Below, piece by piece: positions 24,203-32,583 of a stretch of DNA of 33,665 nucleotides. Below the pieces are notes generated by a model, which did not search any database, was not told where the DNA came from, and saw only the letters and a program-made list of their open reading frames with translations. Made by a program: the position numbers and the translations under genes. The DNA lies in NCBI GenBank assembly GCA_946414975.1, contig CAMKQS010000009.1:1-33665 (forward strand), given 5' to 3'. Origin of the DNA: an uncultured Caryophanales bacterium. GTDB taxonomy: Bacteria; Bacillota_I; Bacilli_A; RF39; UBA660. Numbering within the stretch: the first letter of the stretch is position 1; every line of letters starts with the position of its first letter.

Positions 24203-24517
24203 ATGGAAGAACAAGTCTATAGTTATTTAATTACTAAACATGTAGGAAAAGAAAACCTTATAAAGAATGCTGATTTAAGGAAAAGATTTAATATTCGTAG
24301 TGATAAATCAATGAGAAAAGTAATTCAAAATATAAGAGAGGATCAAAGATTTTATTTAATAGTCGGAAGTATAAGTGGTAAAACCGGAGGCTTTTATATT
24401 TGCCAAACAGAAGAAGAAATGGAAGAAACCATAAATAATATAAAACACAGAGCAAGTCAGATGTATAAGATGTGTCATATATTAGAATGGAAAAAGGAAA
24501 AGACTACTAATGGGTAA
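24203..24517 (+). CDS. Phage protein with possible winged-helix fold
   Basis: This 104-residue protein (RBS GAGAGGTGATG) has a helix-rich N-terminus with LIKNADLRKRFNIRSDKSMRKVIQNIR, like a winged helix-turn-helix recognition segment, followed by a beta hairpin (FYLIVGSISGKTGGFYICQTEEE). It may bind DNA in replication control. It overlaps the DnaD-type gene by eight bases. Assignment is by fold pattern only. Confidence 0.65.
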   Translation: MEEQVYSYLITKHVGKENLIKNADLRKRFNIRSDKSMRKVIQNIREDQRFYLIVGSISGKTGGFYICQTEEEMEETINNIKHRASQMYKMCHILEWKKEKTTNG

Positions 24518-25181
24518 AATAGGAGGATTTACATTTTTTAGTAGTTATCATGAAAGCCTTAAGGATTTAGAATCAGAAGATAGAAGAGAATTATTAGAAG
24601 CAATAGTAGATTTTGTATTCGATGACATAGAACCTGAATTATCAGGATTTAAAAGAACAATATGGACACTAATGTTACCTAATCTAACTACCAGCAAAAA
24701 CAAATCAAAAAATGCTCAAAAAGAACCAACAAAAAATCAAAAGAAAATCAAATCAAAATCAAAAACAAAACAAAAAGGAAACAATGACCTTCTTGAGGAT
24801 AAGGAAAGAAAAGAAGAGAATAAGGAAAGAAAAGAAAAAGAAAAAGAAGAGGGAGATAATTCTTGTTATACAACAAGAAGTATATACGAGTTTGTTGAAG
24901 AAAACTTCGGAAGACCTCTATCTCCAATTGAGTTCGAAAAAATTGAATCATGGATGGAAGACTACGATCAAGAAATAATAAAATATGCAGTATTGAAAAG
25001 TGTACTATATAACAAAAGAACATTTAACTATGTGAATGGAATACTCAGAAATTGGAAAACAGCAGGGCTTAGAACTCTTCAAGAAATCAAAGACAATGAA
25101 GATAAAATGTTAGAACCTAAATTTAATAATCCTAAGCCAGATTTATTTGATTTTGATTGGTTAGGAGAAGATGATGAATAA
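24510..25181 (+). CDS. DnaD-domain phage replication protein
   Basis: The 223-residue protein joins an N-terminal DUF6291-like domain (FFSSYHESLKDLESEDRRELLEAI, about residues 8-60), a very Lys/Glu-rich linker (about residues 65-118), and a C-terminal DnaD-like domain (YEFVEENFGRPLSPIEFEKI, VLYNKRTFNYVNGILRNWK). Phage DnaD-like proteins bind the phage origin and recruit the host helicase loader. No helicase loader gene is seen, so the host's may be used. Confidence 0.85.
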   Translation: MGKIGGFTFFSSYHESLKDLESEDRRELLEAIVDFVFDDIEPELSGFKRTIWTLMLPNLTTSKNKSKNAQKEPTKNQKKIKSKSKTKQKGNNDLLEDKERKEENKERKEKEKEEGDNSCYTTRSIYEFVEENFGRPLSPIEFEKIESWMEDYDQEIIKYAVLKSVLYNKRTFNYVNGILRNWKTAGLRTLQEIKDNEDKMLEPKFNNPKPDLFDFDWLGEDDE

Positions 25182-25578
25182 AAGGGAACTTTCAAAATAT
25201 TACTATATAACTCTAGAAATAAGAGAATTAGAAGAAAGAATAGCAGTAGTTGAGAATACTATCGTTGGAAGTTCTAAATTAACAGGTATGCCACGAGGTA
25301 GTGGAAAATCGGATCCGGTAAATAAGACAACGGAATTACTTATTACTTTAAAAAGTAAACTTGAGAAAAGAAAAGCAGAAGCTATGACAAAGCTAATACA
25401 GATTGAAGAATATATATCTGAAATAGAAGATTCAGAGGTAAGATTAATTTTTTCTAAAAGATATATTGAATTAAAAAAATGGGAACAAATAGCTGATGAA
25501 CTATATATGTCATTAAGTACAGTTCATAGAAAGCATAGCAACTACTTGGAGAGGAATAAACATGATACAGAACATTAG
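25171..25578 (+). CDS. ArpU/DUF1492-like late regulator
   Basis: This 135-residue protein has an N-terminal coiled coil and a C-terminal sigma-70 region-4-like helix-turn-helix (WEQIADELYMSLSTVHRKHSNYLER, near residue 108). A PRGSGKSDPVNKTTELL segment lies in the middle, as in DUF1492 proteins. Such proteins sit at the end of early operons and activate phage late genes. A repeat-bearing promoter region lies 1 kb downstream and is a likely target. Confidence 0.75.
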   Translation: MMNKRELSKYYYITLEIRELEERIAVVENTIVGSSKLTGMPRGSGKSDPVNKTTELLITLKSKLEKRKAEAMTKLIQIEEYISEIEDSEVRLIFSKRYIELKKWEQIADELYMSLSTVHRKHSNYLERNKHDTEH

Positions 25579-25774
25579 CAGATATGTAAAATTATTACGA
25601 AAGTATAATAAACTAGAAACGGAATATGAAACACTAAAAGAGGAAGTCAAAGAGGAATGCTTTAAAACAATTCTTGAAAAGTTAGGAGAACCATTAGAAT
25701 TGAAAAGACTTAGAGAGGAAAACAGGAGATTAAGAATAAAAGTTAAAGAGTTAAAAAGGAAGATTAAATTATAA
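25562..25774 (+). CDS. Small coiled-coil phage protein
   Basis: The 70-residue protein is almost entirely predicted coiled coil (KYNKLETEYETLKEEVKEE, LKRLREENRRLRIKVKELK). It overlaps the end of the late regulator and has GGAGAGG as its ribosome site, suggesting it is made with it. The end lies in a terminator. Function unknown. Confidence 0.7.
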   Translation: MIQNISRYVKLLRKYNKLETEYETLKEEVKEECFKTILEKLGEPLELKRLREENRRLRIKVKELKRKIKL

Positions 25775-25797
25775 TATTAAAAAAATCTTCTTTTTTT
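25753..25797 (+). terminator. Terminator at the end of the early operon
   Basis: AAAAAGGAAGATT and AATCTTCTTTTTT pair over 13 bases with one G-T pair, followed by T bases. Confidence 0.8.
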
Positions 25798-25825
25798 ATG
25801 TTATAATAATTATAGAGGTGGTATT

Positions 25826-26065
25826 ATGGGATTATTTGATGACTTATTTGGTAATGATAAAAAGAAAAGTCAACAAGCATTTGGATTATTTTCATTTATG
25901 AATGAACAACAAAAAGATAATAATTCTGAATACACTGATGAAGAACTTGATAATTATGGATTAGAAGATTGGCAAAAGGAAGAGGTTAAAAAGGGAAATT
26001 ATGATCCATGGAACTTTGAAGAAGAAGATCTTGAAGAAGATGATTATTATTCGGAAGATGACTAG
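25826..26065 (+). CDS. Small acidic protein of an autonomous two-gene cassette
   Basis: This 79-residue protein starts MGLFDDLFGNDKKK and ends in a highly acidic tail (EEEDLEEDDYYSEDD). No family is recognised. A TATAAT at 25802-25807 follows a terminator and precedes an AGAGGTGG ribosome site, so it begins a separate transcription unit with the next gene. It could be a partner or inhibitor-type peptide, which is speculation. Confidence 0.7.
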   Translation: MGLFDDLFGNDKKKSQQAFGLFSFMNEQQKDNNSEYTDEELDNYGLEDWQKEEVKKGNYDPWNFEEEDLEEDDYYSEDD

Positions 26066-26076
26066 GGAGTGATAAA

Positions 26077-26601
26077 ATGAAATATGAAAAATTAAGAAAT
26101 AGTGCATACGAGGGAGAAAAATTTGAAACTTTAAAAAGTGGAAATGTTTTATTAGAAATAAAGAGGAGATTCCTAGAAAATCCAAATAAAGATATGTTTG
26201 TTTCATTAGTTGACTGCCTAACTGATTCTTTGGTATATATTCCAATGAATGCAATAATATCTGAAAAGAATGCCGAAATAATGAAAAACAGTAAAGTCGG
26301 AGATGAAGTTCAACTAGCTGAAGATTTAAGAATGGTGCCAGACTATTTGCAAGATCCTGAGGGTAAATTATATCTTCCAATTTTTACTCAGGAAGAACAA
26401 GTTGACAAAGAATATCACGATCAATTCTCAGGAGTATGGATACATATAAGTGAAGCAATAGATTTGTATAGACATCCTAGAGAAAAATTATCAGGAATAA
26501 TACTTGATGCACAAACTCAGCCATATATTTTCACAGAAAATATGATTAAAGTAATTGAAGATATAATGGAATTAAAAGAACATGATTTAGAAAAAGAATA
26601 A
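26077..26601 (+). CDS. SseB N-terminal domain protein, probable phage cargo
   Basis: The 174-residue protein shows the SseB_N pattern: an N-terminal helix (LLEIKRRFLENPNKDMFVSL), a beta unit with SLVYIPMNAII, and LYLPIFTQEEQVD. The family name comes from serine sensitivity, but its biochemical role is not well known. It is not a typical phage structural or replication gene. The pair lies between two terminators, so it looks like a moron carried by the prophage and perhaps active in the lysogen. Confidence 0.72.
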   Translation: MKYEKLRNSAYEGEKFETLKSGNVLLEIKRRFLENPNKDMFVSLVDCLTDSLVYIPMNAIISEKNAEIMKNSKVGDEVQLAEDLRMVPDYLQDPEGKLYLPIFTQEEQVDKEYHDQFSGVWIHISEAIDLYRHPREKLSGIILDAQTQPYIFTENMIKVIEDIMELKEHDLEKE

Positions 26602-26602
26602 A

Positions 26603-26637
26603 ATGACACACTATGACACACTCAATAGTGATATAAT
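26603..26637 (+). promoter_or_regulatory. Probable late promoter with paired direct repeats
   Basis: ATGACACACT occurs twice back to back (26603-26612 and 26613-26622), followed by TGATATAAT, an extended -10 with TATAAT at 26632-26637. The repeats occupy the -35 place, and there is no good -35 hexamer, as in activator-dependent promoters. Confidence 0.6.
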
Positions 26638-26648
26638 GTTAATATAGG

Positions 26649-26675
26649 AGATTACCTAAAGGGTAGTCTTTTTTT
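26649..26675 (+). terminator. Terminator directly downstream of the late promoter
   Basis: AGATTACC and GGTAGTCT pair over eight bases with one T-G pair and a five-base loop, then seven T bases. It lies about 10 bases after the expected start, so would end almost all transcripts unless suppressed. Confidence 0.7.
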
Positions 26676-26700
26676 GTGAAATAAAAAGGATGTGAATAGG

Positions 26701-27066
26701 ATGCTAAAAACCTGCTCAATATGTGGAAAGATACATGACTTCAATAAGGTATGTAAGAGAAAGAAACCACAAAAGAAGACAGAAGCTAACAAGTTCAGGA
26801 AGACTAATAAGTGGACAGAAAAGAGCCGAAGTATCAGGCAGAGAGATAAGTATCTATGTCAGGTATGCATAACAGATAAGTACAATACTAATTACAGATA
26901 CACCTATAAGGATCTAGAAGTTCATCACATAGTACCACTAGAAGAAGACTATTCAAAAAGATTAGATAGTAATAACTTAATAACATTGTGTAGGTATCAT
27001 CATGAGATGGCAGAATCAGGACAGATACCAAGAGAAGAATTGCAAGAAATGGTAGCCGGAAAATAA
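26701..27066 (+). CDS. HNH endonuclease of the packaging module
   Basis: The 121-residue protein has an N-terminal zinc knuckle (CSICGKIHDFNKVC) and an HNH domain: RQRDKYLCQVC, LEVHHIVPLEED, NLITLCRYHHEMAE. HNH proteins next to terminase genes stimulate cos cleavage in HK97-like phages. ATG 26701 is chosen because AAAGGA at 26685 is well spaced; a GTG at 26692 is possible. It is the first gene after the late promoter. Confidence 0.92.
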   Translation: MLKTCSICGKIHDFNKVCKRKKPQKKTEANKFRKTNKWTEKSRSIRQRDKYLCQVCITDKYNTNYRYTYKDLEVHHIVPLEEDYSKRLDSNNLITLCRYHHEMAESGQIPREELQEMVAGK

Positions 27067-27152
27067 ACAATCCCCCCACCATCAACAGCAGTTCTTTTTA
27101 TTTTTTTTCAAGACCGACCAGCCACCTACATTCACACCGTTTTATTTTTTCC
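27067..27152. other. C-rich gap, possible cos region
   Basis: After the HNH gene come a run of six C, several CC-containing short words (GACCGACCAGCCACC), and two T-rich tracts. It is unlike the purine-rich coding strand nearby. cos sites of HK97-type phages often lie between HNH and terminase genes. No defined motif can be confirmed. Confidence 0.3.
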
Positions 27153-27182
27153 GTGAGTTTTTTGGAAAATGGAGGATACAGA

Positions 27183-28508
27183 ATGAGAAGATATGAAAAT
27201 GTAAAAATAGAAAAATTAAAGCCATATGAGAATAATGCAAGAACTCATAGTGAGGAACAGGTAGAGAAAATAGCTAATTCAATTAAAGAGTTTGGATTTA
27301 TAAACCCTGTAATAATTGATAGTGACTATGGAATCATCGCAGGACATGGAAGAGTATTAGGAGCTCAAAAGTTAGGAATGAAAGAGGTACCGTGTTTATT
27401 CGTTGAGGATCTAACAGAAACTCAGAAGAGAGCATACATACTAGCAGATAACAAATTAGCTCTTGATGCAGGATGGGATGATGAAATATTAAAGCAAGAA
27501 ATAAAAGCATTAGATGATTTGAACTTCGATGTATCAATAGCAGGATTTGATATAGAAGACTTTGACTTCACACAATCCGATATTGAGTTCGAAGAAGATG
27601 ATTATGATGTAGAAGAAAAACTACCTGAAATACCAAAAGCAAAATATGGAGATATTTATCAGTTAGGAAACCATAGAGTTATGTGTGGAGATAGTACAAG
27701 TGCAGAAGACATAGATAAACTTACAGCAGGAGCAGTAATGGATTTATGTGTCACAGATCCACCATACAATGTTAACTATGGCTCAATAAATGAATCAGGA
27801 TATGGTAAAGAGAGAGATAACGGAAATAAAATACTAAATGACAATATGGATGATGAATCGTTCTATTTCTTTTTATTTGCTTTTTATGAACAAATGCTAA
27901 GAGTATTGAAAGAGGGAGGAGCATATTACATATTCCACTCAGATACAGAGGGTTATAACTTCAGAAAAGCATTAAGAGATGCAGGAGGATTAGTAAAACA
28001 AAATCTAATATGGGTAAAGAATGCATTAGTATTAGGTCGTCAAGATTATCAATGGAAACATGAACCATGTCTATATGGATGGAAAGAGGGAGCAGGACAT
28101 TACTTCATAGAAGATAGAACACAGACTACTGTGTTTGAAGATAAAGCTGACTTAGATAAATTATCTAAAGAAGAACTAAAAGAAATGATAGAAGATATCC
28201 TAGCAGATAAAATACCTACAACAGTAATCCATGAAGATAAACCATTAAAGAATGATATACATCCGACAATGAAACCAATTAGATTAGTATCAAGACTAAT
28301 TAAGAATAGTAGTAAGTCAGGAGAAAATGTAATTGATTTCTTCGGAGGATCAGGATCCACATTAATAAGTTGTGAACATTTAGGAAGAAATTGCTACACA
28401 ATAGAATTAGATCCTAAGTATGTTGATGTAATTATAGATAGATGGGAAACATTAACAGGTAAGACAGCCGTTAAGATAGTTGATGGAATAGAAAGTGAGG
28501 TGGAATAA
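27183..28508 (+). CDS. ParB-like nuclease/DNA methyltransferase fusion
   Basis: This protein of about 441 residues has an N-terminal ParB/Srx-like domain (EKLKPYENNARTHSEEQ, IIAGHGRVLGAQKLG, ADNKLALDAGWD; residues 1-100), then a beta-type amino-methyltransferase domain with DPPY (CVTDPPYNVNYG) before the SAM-binding DFFGGSGST. The DPPY/order pattern indicates N6-adenine or N4-cytosine methylation. ParB-MTase fusions are common in phages and probably protect phage DNA from restriction. ATG 27183 with GGAGGA upstream is preferred to the GTG at 27153. No cognate restriction enzyme is nearby. Confidence 0.92.
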   Translation: MRRYENVKIEKLKPYENNARTHSEEQVEKIANSIKEFGFINPVIIDSDYGIIAGHGRVLGAQKLGMKEVPCLFVEDLTETQKRAYILADNKLALDAGWDDEILKQEIKALDDLNFDVSIAGFDIEDFDFTQSDIEFEEDDYDVEEKLPEIPKAKYGDIYQLGNHRVMCGDSTSAEDIDKLTAGAVMDLCVTDPPYNVNYGSINESGYGKERDNGNKILNDNMDDESFYFFLFAFYEQMLRVLKEGGAYYIFHSDTEGYNFRKALRDAGGLVKQNLIWVKNALVLGRQDYQWKHEPCLYGWKEGAGHYFIEDRTQTTVFEDKADLDKLSKEELKEMIEDILADKIPTTVIHEDKPLKNDIHPTMKPIRLVSRLIKNSSKSGENVIDFFGGSGSTLISCEHLGRNCYTIELDPKYVDVIIDRWETLTGKTAVKIVDGIESEVE

Positions 28509-29290
28509 TGATAGAAAAAGTAAATCCAAGTCATCCTGATAAGATAGCAGATAGAATAGCAGGAGCTATTGTTGATTTAGCATATACCAAGAATAAAAAT
28601 CCTAAGGTAGCAGTAGAGGTGCTGATAGGACACGGAGTATGTCATATCATAGTAGAAACATCTGAAAAGTTTACTAACCACGAAATAAAAAGAATCGTAG
28701 ATCGTATAGCAGGAGCTGTTGAATTAGATCTAAAAGTAGTAAAACAAGATGAGCATTTATCAAAGAATCAGGATGGAAAGATAAGATGTGGAGATAATGG
28801 AATATTCAAAGGTGTGCCATTAACAGAAGCAGAAATAAAATTATCAAGCTATGCCAAAGACATATATGCTAAGAATCCATTTGATGGCAAATACATCTTA
28901 GATGGAGATAAGTTAATAATATGCCAAAGTAATACAGATGAAGATGATATCTATGAAGAATATCCACAGGCAATAGTTAATCCATTAGGATATTGGACGG
29001 GTGGAATAAATGTAGATACAGGAGCTACAAATAGGAAGTTAGGATCCGACATGGCTCAATCAGTAACAGGTGGAGGATTACATGGCAAAGATTTATCTAA
29101 AGCAGATGTATCAGTGAATATATATGCATTTAAGAAAGCACAAAAGACAGGAGAAACAGTAAGTCTATCATGTGCAATTGGAGATGAATATATAGATGGG
29201 AAACCATATGAAGAAATAGTTGCAGAAGCAAGAGATTATATTAAAAGTATCGGTGGCTTTGAAAAGTTTGCTGAGTGGGGATTATTCTAA
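28508..29290 (+). CDS. Short MetK-like S-adenosylmethionine synthetase
   Basis: The 260-residue protein resembles methionine adenosyltransferase along its length: NPSHPDKIADRIAGAIVD near the N-terminus (compare the GHPDK-ADxISDA region), CGDNGIFKG, TGGGLHGKDLSKADVSVN (compare the GGGAFSGKDPTKVDRS region). Normal MetK is about 390 residues with three repeats, so parts are absent. The ATG overlaps the methyltransferase stop (TAATG), indicating coupled synthesis. It may supply or hold SAM for that enzyme. Whether it is active cannot be told from the sequence. Confidence 0.82.
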   Translation: MIEKVNPSHPDKIADRIAGAIVDLAYTKNKNPKVAVEVLIGHGVCHIIVETSEKFTNHEIKRIVDRIAGAVELDLKVVKQDEHLSKNQDGKIRCGDNGIFKGVPLTEAEIKLSSYAKDIYAKNPFDGKYILDGDKLIICQSNTDEDDIYEEYPQAIVNPLGYWTGGINVDTGATNRKLGSDMAQSVTGGGLHGKDLSKADVSVNIYAFKKAQKTGETVSLSCAIGDEYIDGKPYEEIVAEARDYIKSIGGFEKFAEWGLF

Positions 29291-29652
29291 TGAATAAAAT
29301 GTCGTTAAATGAACAAGCTCAGGAAATACTAAGAATAGCAGAACAGCACGGAGTAGAACAGAACTTCTTCTTCCTAACGACATTTAAAAGATATCAAGTT
29401 CAATTACAAATCCTTAATGACTTAGAGAAGACAATTAAGGAAGATGGAACATTGGTAACAAAAGAATATGTTAAAGGAAGAAAGAATGTCTATTCACATC
29501 CTGCAATTTCTGACTATAACAGAACTACCGACAGTGCCAACAAAACAGTTAGCACACTAATGAAAATAATAATCTCATTAAGAAAAGATGATGTAACCGA
29601 AGATGATGATCCACTGCTACAAATAATAGCAGGTGGAAAGTTTGAAAAATAA
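29290..29652 (+). CDS. Terminase small subunit, P27-type
   Basis: This protein of about 120 residues is helical with a C-terminal acidic end (RKDDVTEDDDPLLQIIAGGKFEK). The layout (ISDYNRTTDSANKTVSTLMKI preceding the tail) fits P27-family small terminases, which bind DNA ends and recruit the large subunit. It lies directly before the large subunit. The ATG at 29290 overlaps the stop of the MetK-like gene. Confidence 0.78.
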   Translation: MNKMSLNEQAQEILRIAEQHGVEQNFFFLTTFKRYQVQLQILNDLEKTIKEDGTLVTKEYVKGRKNVYSHPAISDYNRTTDSANKTVSTLMKIIISLRKDDVTEDDDPLLQIIAGGKFEK

Positions 29653-31327
29653 AGCATACGACTATGCTAAGAACATAGTTAGTAAAAAGATTACAGCACC
29701 TAAGTATGTAATAAAACAATGTAAGCAATTCATCAAAATAGCTGATGATAAGGATCCTAAATATGTAATCAATAAAACAAAAGTAAATCAAATAGAAGCC
29801 ATACTTAAATTGTTGATAATGCCAAAAGGATTAAAAGCAGGTCAAACAATTTATGAATGCTCTTGTGGATATCAATGGGTGTTTTATATTTCAATTCTAT
29901 GTGTTGTCTATCGAGATAATCCTGAAAAGAGAAGATACGAAACAGCTATTCTAGAAATAGCAAGAAAGAATTTTAAAACTTATACAATAGCAACAATCTT
30001 CATATTGTTGTTTTTAATTGAACCAAAGTATTCTAAATTCTATTCGGTAGCTCCTGATGGATCACTATCAAGAGAAGTTAAGACAGCCATAGAAGAAACA
30101 TTAAAATCAAGTCCATTGATTTATCTACACAAAGATAGTAGAAGATTTAAGATACTAAGAGATTACATACAATTCAATATTACGGAAAGCAGATATTATC
30201 CATTAAATTATTCATCAAGTAGGATGGATGGAAAACTACCAAATGTATTCTTAGCCGATGAGGTTGGAGCATTACCAAATCCATATGCAATAGAATCCAT
30301 GAGGTCAGGTCAATTAAATATTTTAAATAAGCTAGGATGTATCATATCAACGAAATATCCTACATTTAATAATCCATTTGAAGATGAGGTTGGATATGCA
30401 AAAAGAGTATTGGATGGAATAGAACCTGATGAAACAGTATTCGCACTTTTATATGAACCAAATGAGGATCTAATACAAAAGTGGGCTACTAATGATGATG
30501 TATTGAAACAGGCGAATCCGGTAGCATTAGAAATACCTGAGATATGGGAAGACTTGCTAAAGAAAAGAGCCAAAGCAATAGCAGTAGAGTCAGTAAGAGA
30601 AAACTTTCTTACTAAGCACTGTAATATCATCTATCAGGGAATGGGAACAGAAAGCTACATTGATATAAATGAAGTAATGAGTTGTAAGGTCGCCAAGATA
30701 GATTGGACAGGAAAAAAAGTCTATATTGGAGTAGACTTAGCAATGACTAATGATAACTGTGCAGTGGCAATGGTTTCTGAAGAAGACAATGAGATTTTAG
30801 CAGATGTTATAGCATTTATACCTGAGGGAAGAATAGAAGAAAAGAATAAGTTCGAGAGAATCGACTACAATGAATTTATTAAGACAATGAAATGTATTGC
30901 ATGTGGAAATAGAACAGTTGATTACGGAGTCATAGAAGATTTTGTATTCAGTATAGAAGAAAAATACAAAGTAACTGTTGTAGCAATAGGATACGATAGA
31001 TACAATGCATTATCTTCAGCTCAAAAGTGGGATAAGAAATATGTAACTACAGAGGTAAGACAACATAGTGATACATTACATAGTCCAACAAAATTATTGT
31101 ATGAGAAAATCTTGGATCGTAAATTTAGATATGAAGAAAATAAACTATTAGAAATAAACTTTGAAAATGCACGATGCACTTACGATACTAATATGAACAG
31201 ATACATAACAAAGAAAAGAAGTCAGGGAAAAGTCGACATGGTAGTAGCACTAATAAATGCAGTTTACTTACTACAACAGGATGTATTCCTAGAAAATGAT
31301 GACTTCTTCGTACAAGTAATAGAATAG
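29642..31327 (+). CDS. terL: Terminase large subunit
   Basis: The protein of about 561 residues is the DNA-packaging motor and nuclease. Its ATPase half has an Arg/Lys-rich P-loop region read as LEIARKNFKTYTIATI, where the usual Gly of GK[ST] is Phe, and a Walker B NVFLADEVGALP. The nuclease half begins YIGVDLAMTNDNCAVAMV (first metal Asp) with later Asp residues in IEDFVFS and KVDMVVALINAVYLL. It belongs to the Terminase_1/YmfN-like group. A TTG at 29642 after GGTGG is preferred; GTG 29633 is possible. Confidence 0.93.
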   Translation: MKNKAYDYAKNIVSKKITAPKYVIKQCKQFIKIADDKDPKYVINKTKVNQIEAILKLLIMPKGLKAGQTIYECSCGYQWVFYISILCVVYRDNPEKRRYETAILEIARKNFKTYTIATIFILLFLIEPKYSKFYSVAPDGSLSREVKTAIEETLKSSPLIYLHKDSRRFKILRDYIQFNITESRYYPLNYSSSRMDGKLPNVFLADEVGALPNPYAIESMRSGQLNILNKLGCIISTKYPTFNNPFEDEVGYAKRVLDGIEPDETVFALLYEPNEDLIQKWATNDDVLKQANPVALEIPEIWEDLLKKRAKAIAVESVRENFLTKHCNIIYQGMGTESYIDINEVMSCKVAKIDWTGKKVYIGVDLAMTNDNCAVAMVSEEDNEILADVIAFIPEGRIEEKNKFERIDYNEFIKTMKCIACGNRTVDYGVIEDFVFSIEEKYKVTVVAIGYDRYNALSSAQKWDKKYVTTEVRQHSDTLHSPTKLLYEKILDRKFRYEENKLLEINFENARCTYDTNMNRYITKKRSQGKVDMVVALINAVYLLQQDVFLENDDFFVQVIE

Positions 31328-31338
31328 GAGGTGGAAAC

Positions 31339-32583
31339 ATGGGATTATTTAGTTTTAGAAAAAGAGAAGAAACTCAAATAGTGAATCCGACAGAAACGGT
31401 CAATGATGTTTTACTTAAAGCTATGCTAAAGGGAGAAAAAATAGATAAAGAGAAAGCACTATCACTACCTGCTGTATCAAGTGCAGTAGATAGGATATGT
31501 AATACCATAGCAATGATACCAATTAAACTTTATAAGGAAACGATAGATCCTGAAACAGGAAAGAAAAAAGTTGAAGAGGTCAAATCAGATCCTAGAATAA
31601 AAATGCTTAATGTGGAGAGTGGAGATACCTTAGATGCCTTTCAAATGAGAAAAGCATGGGTGCAAGATTACTTGCTAGATAAAGGTGGATACCTATTCAT
31701 AGAAAAAGCAAAAAATAAATTTAAGAGTTTAAGATATGTCGATGCAGAAAATGTAACAGTAAATACTAACTTTGATCCAATATTCAAAGATATAACTTAC
31801 ATGGTACAGGGAAAGACATATGAAACATTTAACTTTCTTACAATCCTAAGAAGCACCAAGAACGGTGGATCTAGCAGAAGCATAATAAGTGAGGTATCAT
31901 CTGCGATAGAAAATGCATACCAAACATTATTGTATGAGCTAGGATTAGTAAGAACCGGAGGAGCTAAAAAAGGTTTTATAACTTCTCAAAGAAAATTAGG
32001 AGAAAAAGAAATAGCCATGTTAAAGAAAGCATGGGCTAATTTGTATTCAAATAAAAGTGACAATGCCATAGTGCTTAATGAGGGTATGGATTTCAAAGAG
32101 GGTTCAAGTACAACAGTTGAACTTCAATTGAATGAGAGAAAGAAAACATTACAGGAAGAAATTGATAACATATTTCATAATAAGCCAAACTTTGATGAAT
32201 TTATGAAAGAAGCAATAATGCCGATCCTAACAGCTATTAAAACTGCTCTCAATAAAGACTTTTTACTCGAGAAAGAGAAAGAGTCTTTTTATTTTGAATT
32301 TGATACTCGTGAAATTATGAGAGGAAATATCAAAGAAAGATACGAAGCATACAAAGTAGCATCTGAAACAGGATGGATCAGTAAGAATGAAATAAGATAC
32401 CTAGAAGACTATGACAGCATTGATGGATTAGATGTAATAACACTTAATCTTGCCAATGTTGTATTCGATATAAATACAGGAAAGTATTATACACCGAATA
32501 CGAATGCCTTAGTCGATATGGAATCAAAGAATGGAGGTGGTAAAGATGAAAGTGGAAGTCAGGAACAACAAGATAATAATTGA
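31339..32583 (+). CDS. Portal protein, HK97 family
   Basis: The 414-residue protein has the portal N-terminus (EKALSLPAVSSAVDRICNTIAMIPIKLYKE) followed by DAFQMRKAWVQDYLLDKGGYLFIEK and a helical C-terminus with KPNFDEFMKEAIMPILTAI. It forms the twelve-fold ring for DNA entry. GGAGGTGG precedes the ATG. The final residues are a Gly/Gln-rich disordered tail that overlaps the protease start. Confidence 0.94.
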   Translation: MGLFSFRKREETQIVNPTETVNDVLLKAMLKGEKIDKEKALSLPAVSSAVDRICNTIAMIPIKLYKETIDPETGKKKVEEVKSDPRIKMLNVESGDTLDAFQMRKAWVQDYLLDKGGYLFIEKAKNKFKSLRYVDAENVTVNTNFDPIFKDITYMVQGKTYETFNFLTILRSTKNGGSSRSIISEVSSAIENAYQTLLYELGLVRTGGAKKGFITSQRKLGEKEIAMLKKAWANLYSNKSDNAIVLNEGMDFKEGSSTTVELQLNERKKTLQEEIDNIFHNKPNFDEFMKEAIMPILTAIKTALNKDFLLEKEKESFYFEFDTREIMRGNIKERYEAYKVASETGWISKNEIRYLEDYDSIDGLDVITLNLANVVFDINTGKYYTPNTNALVDMESKNGGGKDESGSQEQQDNN

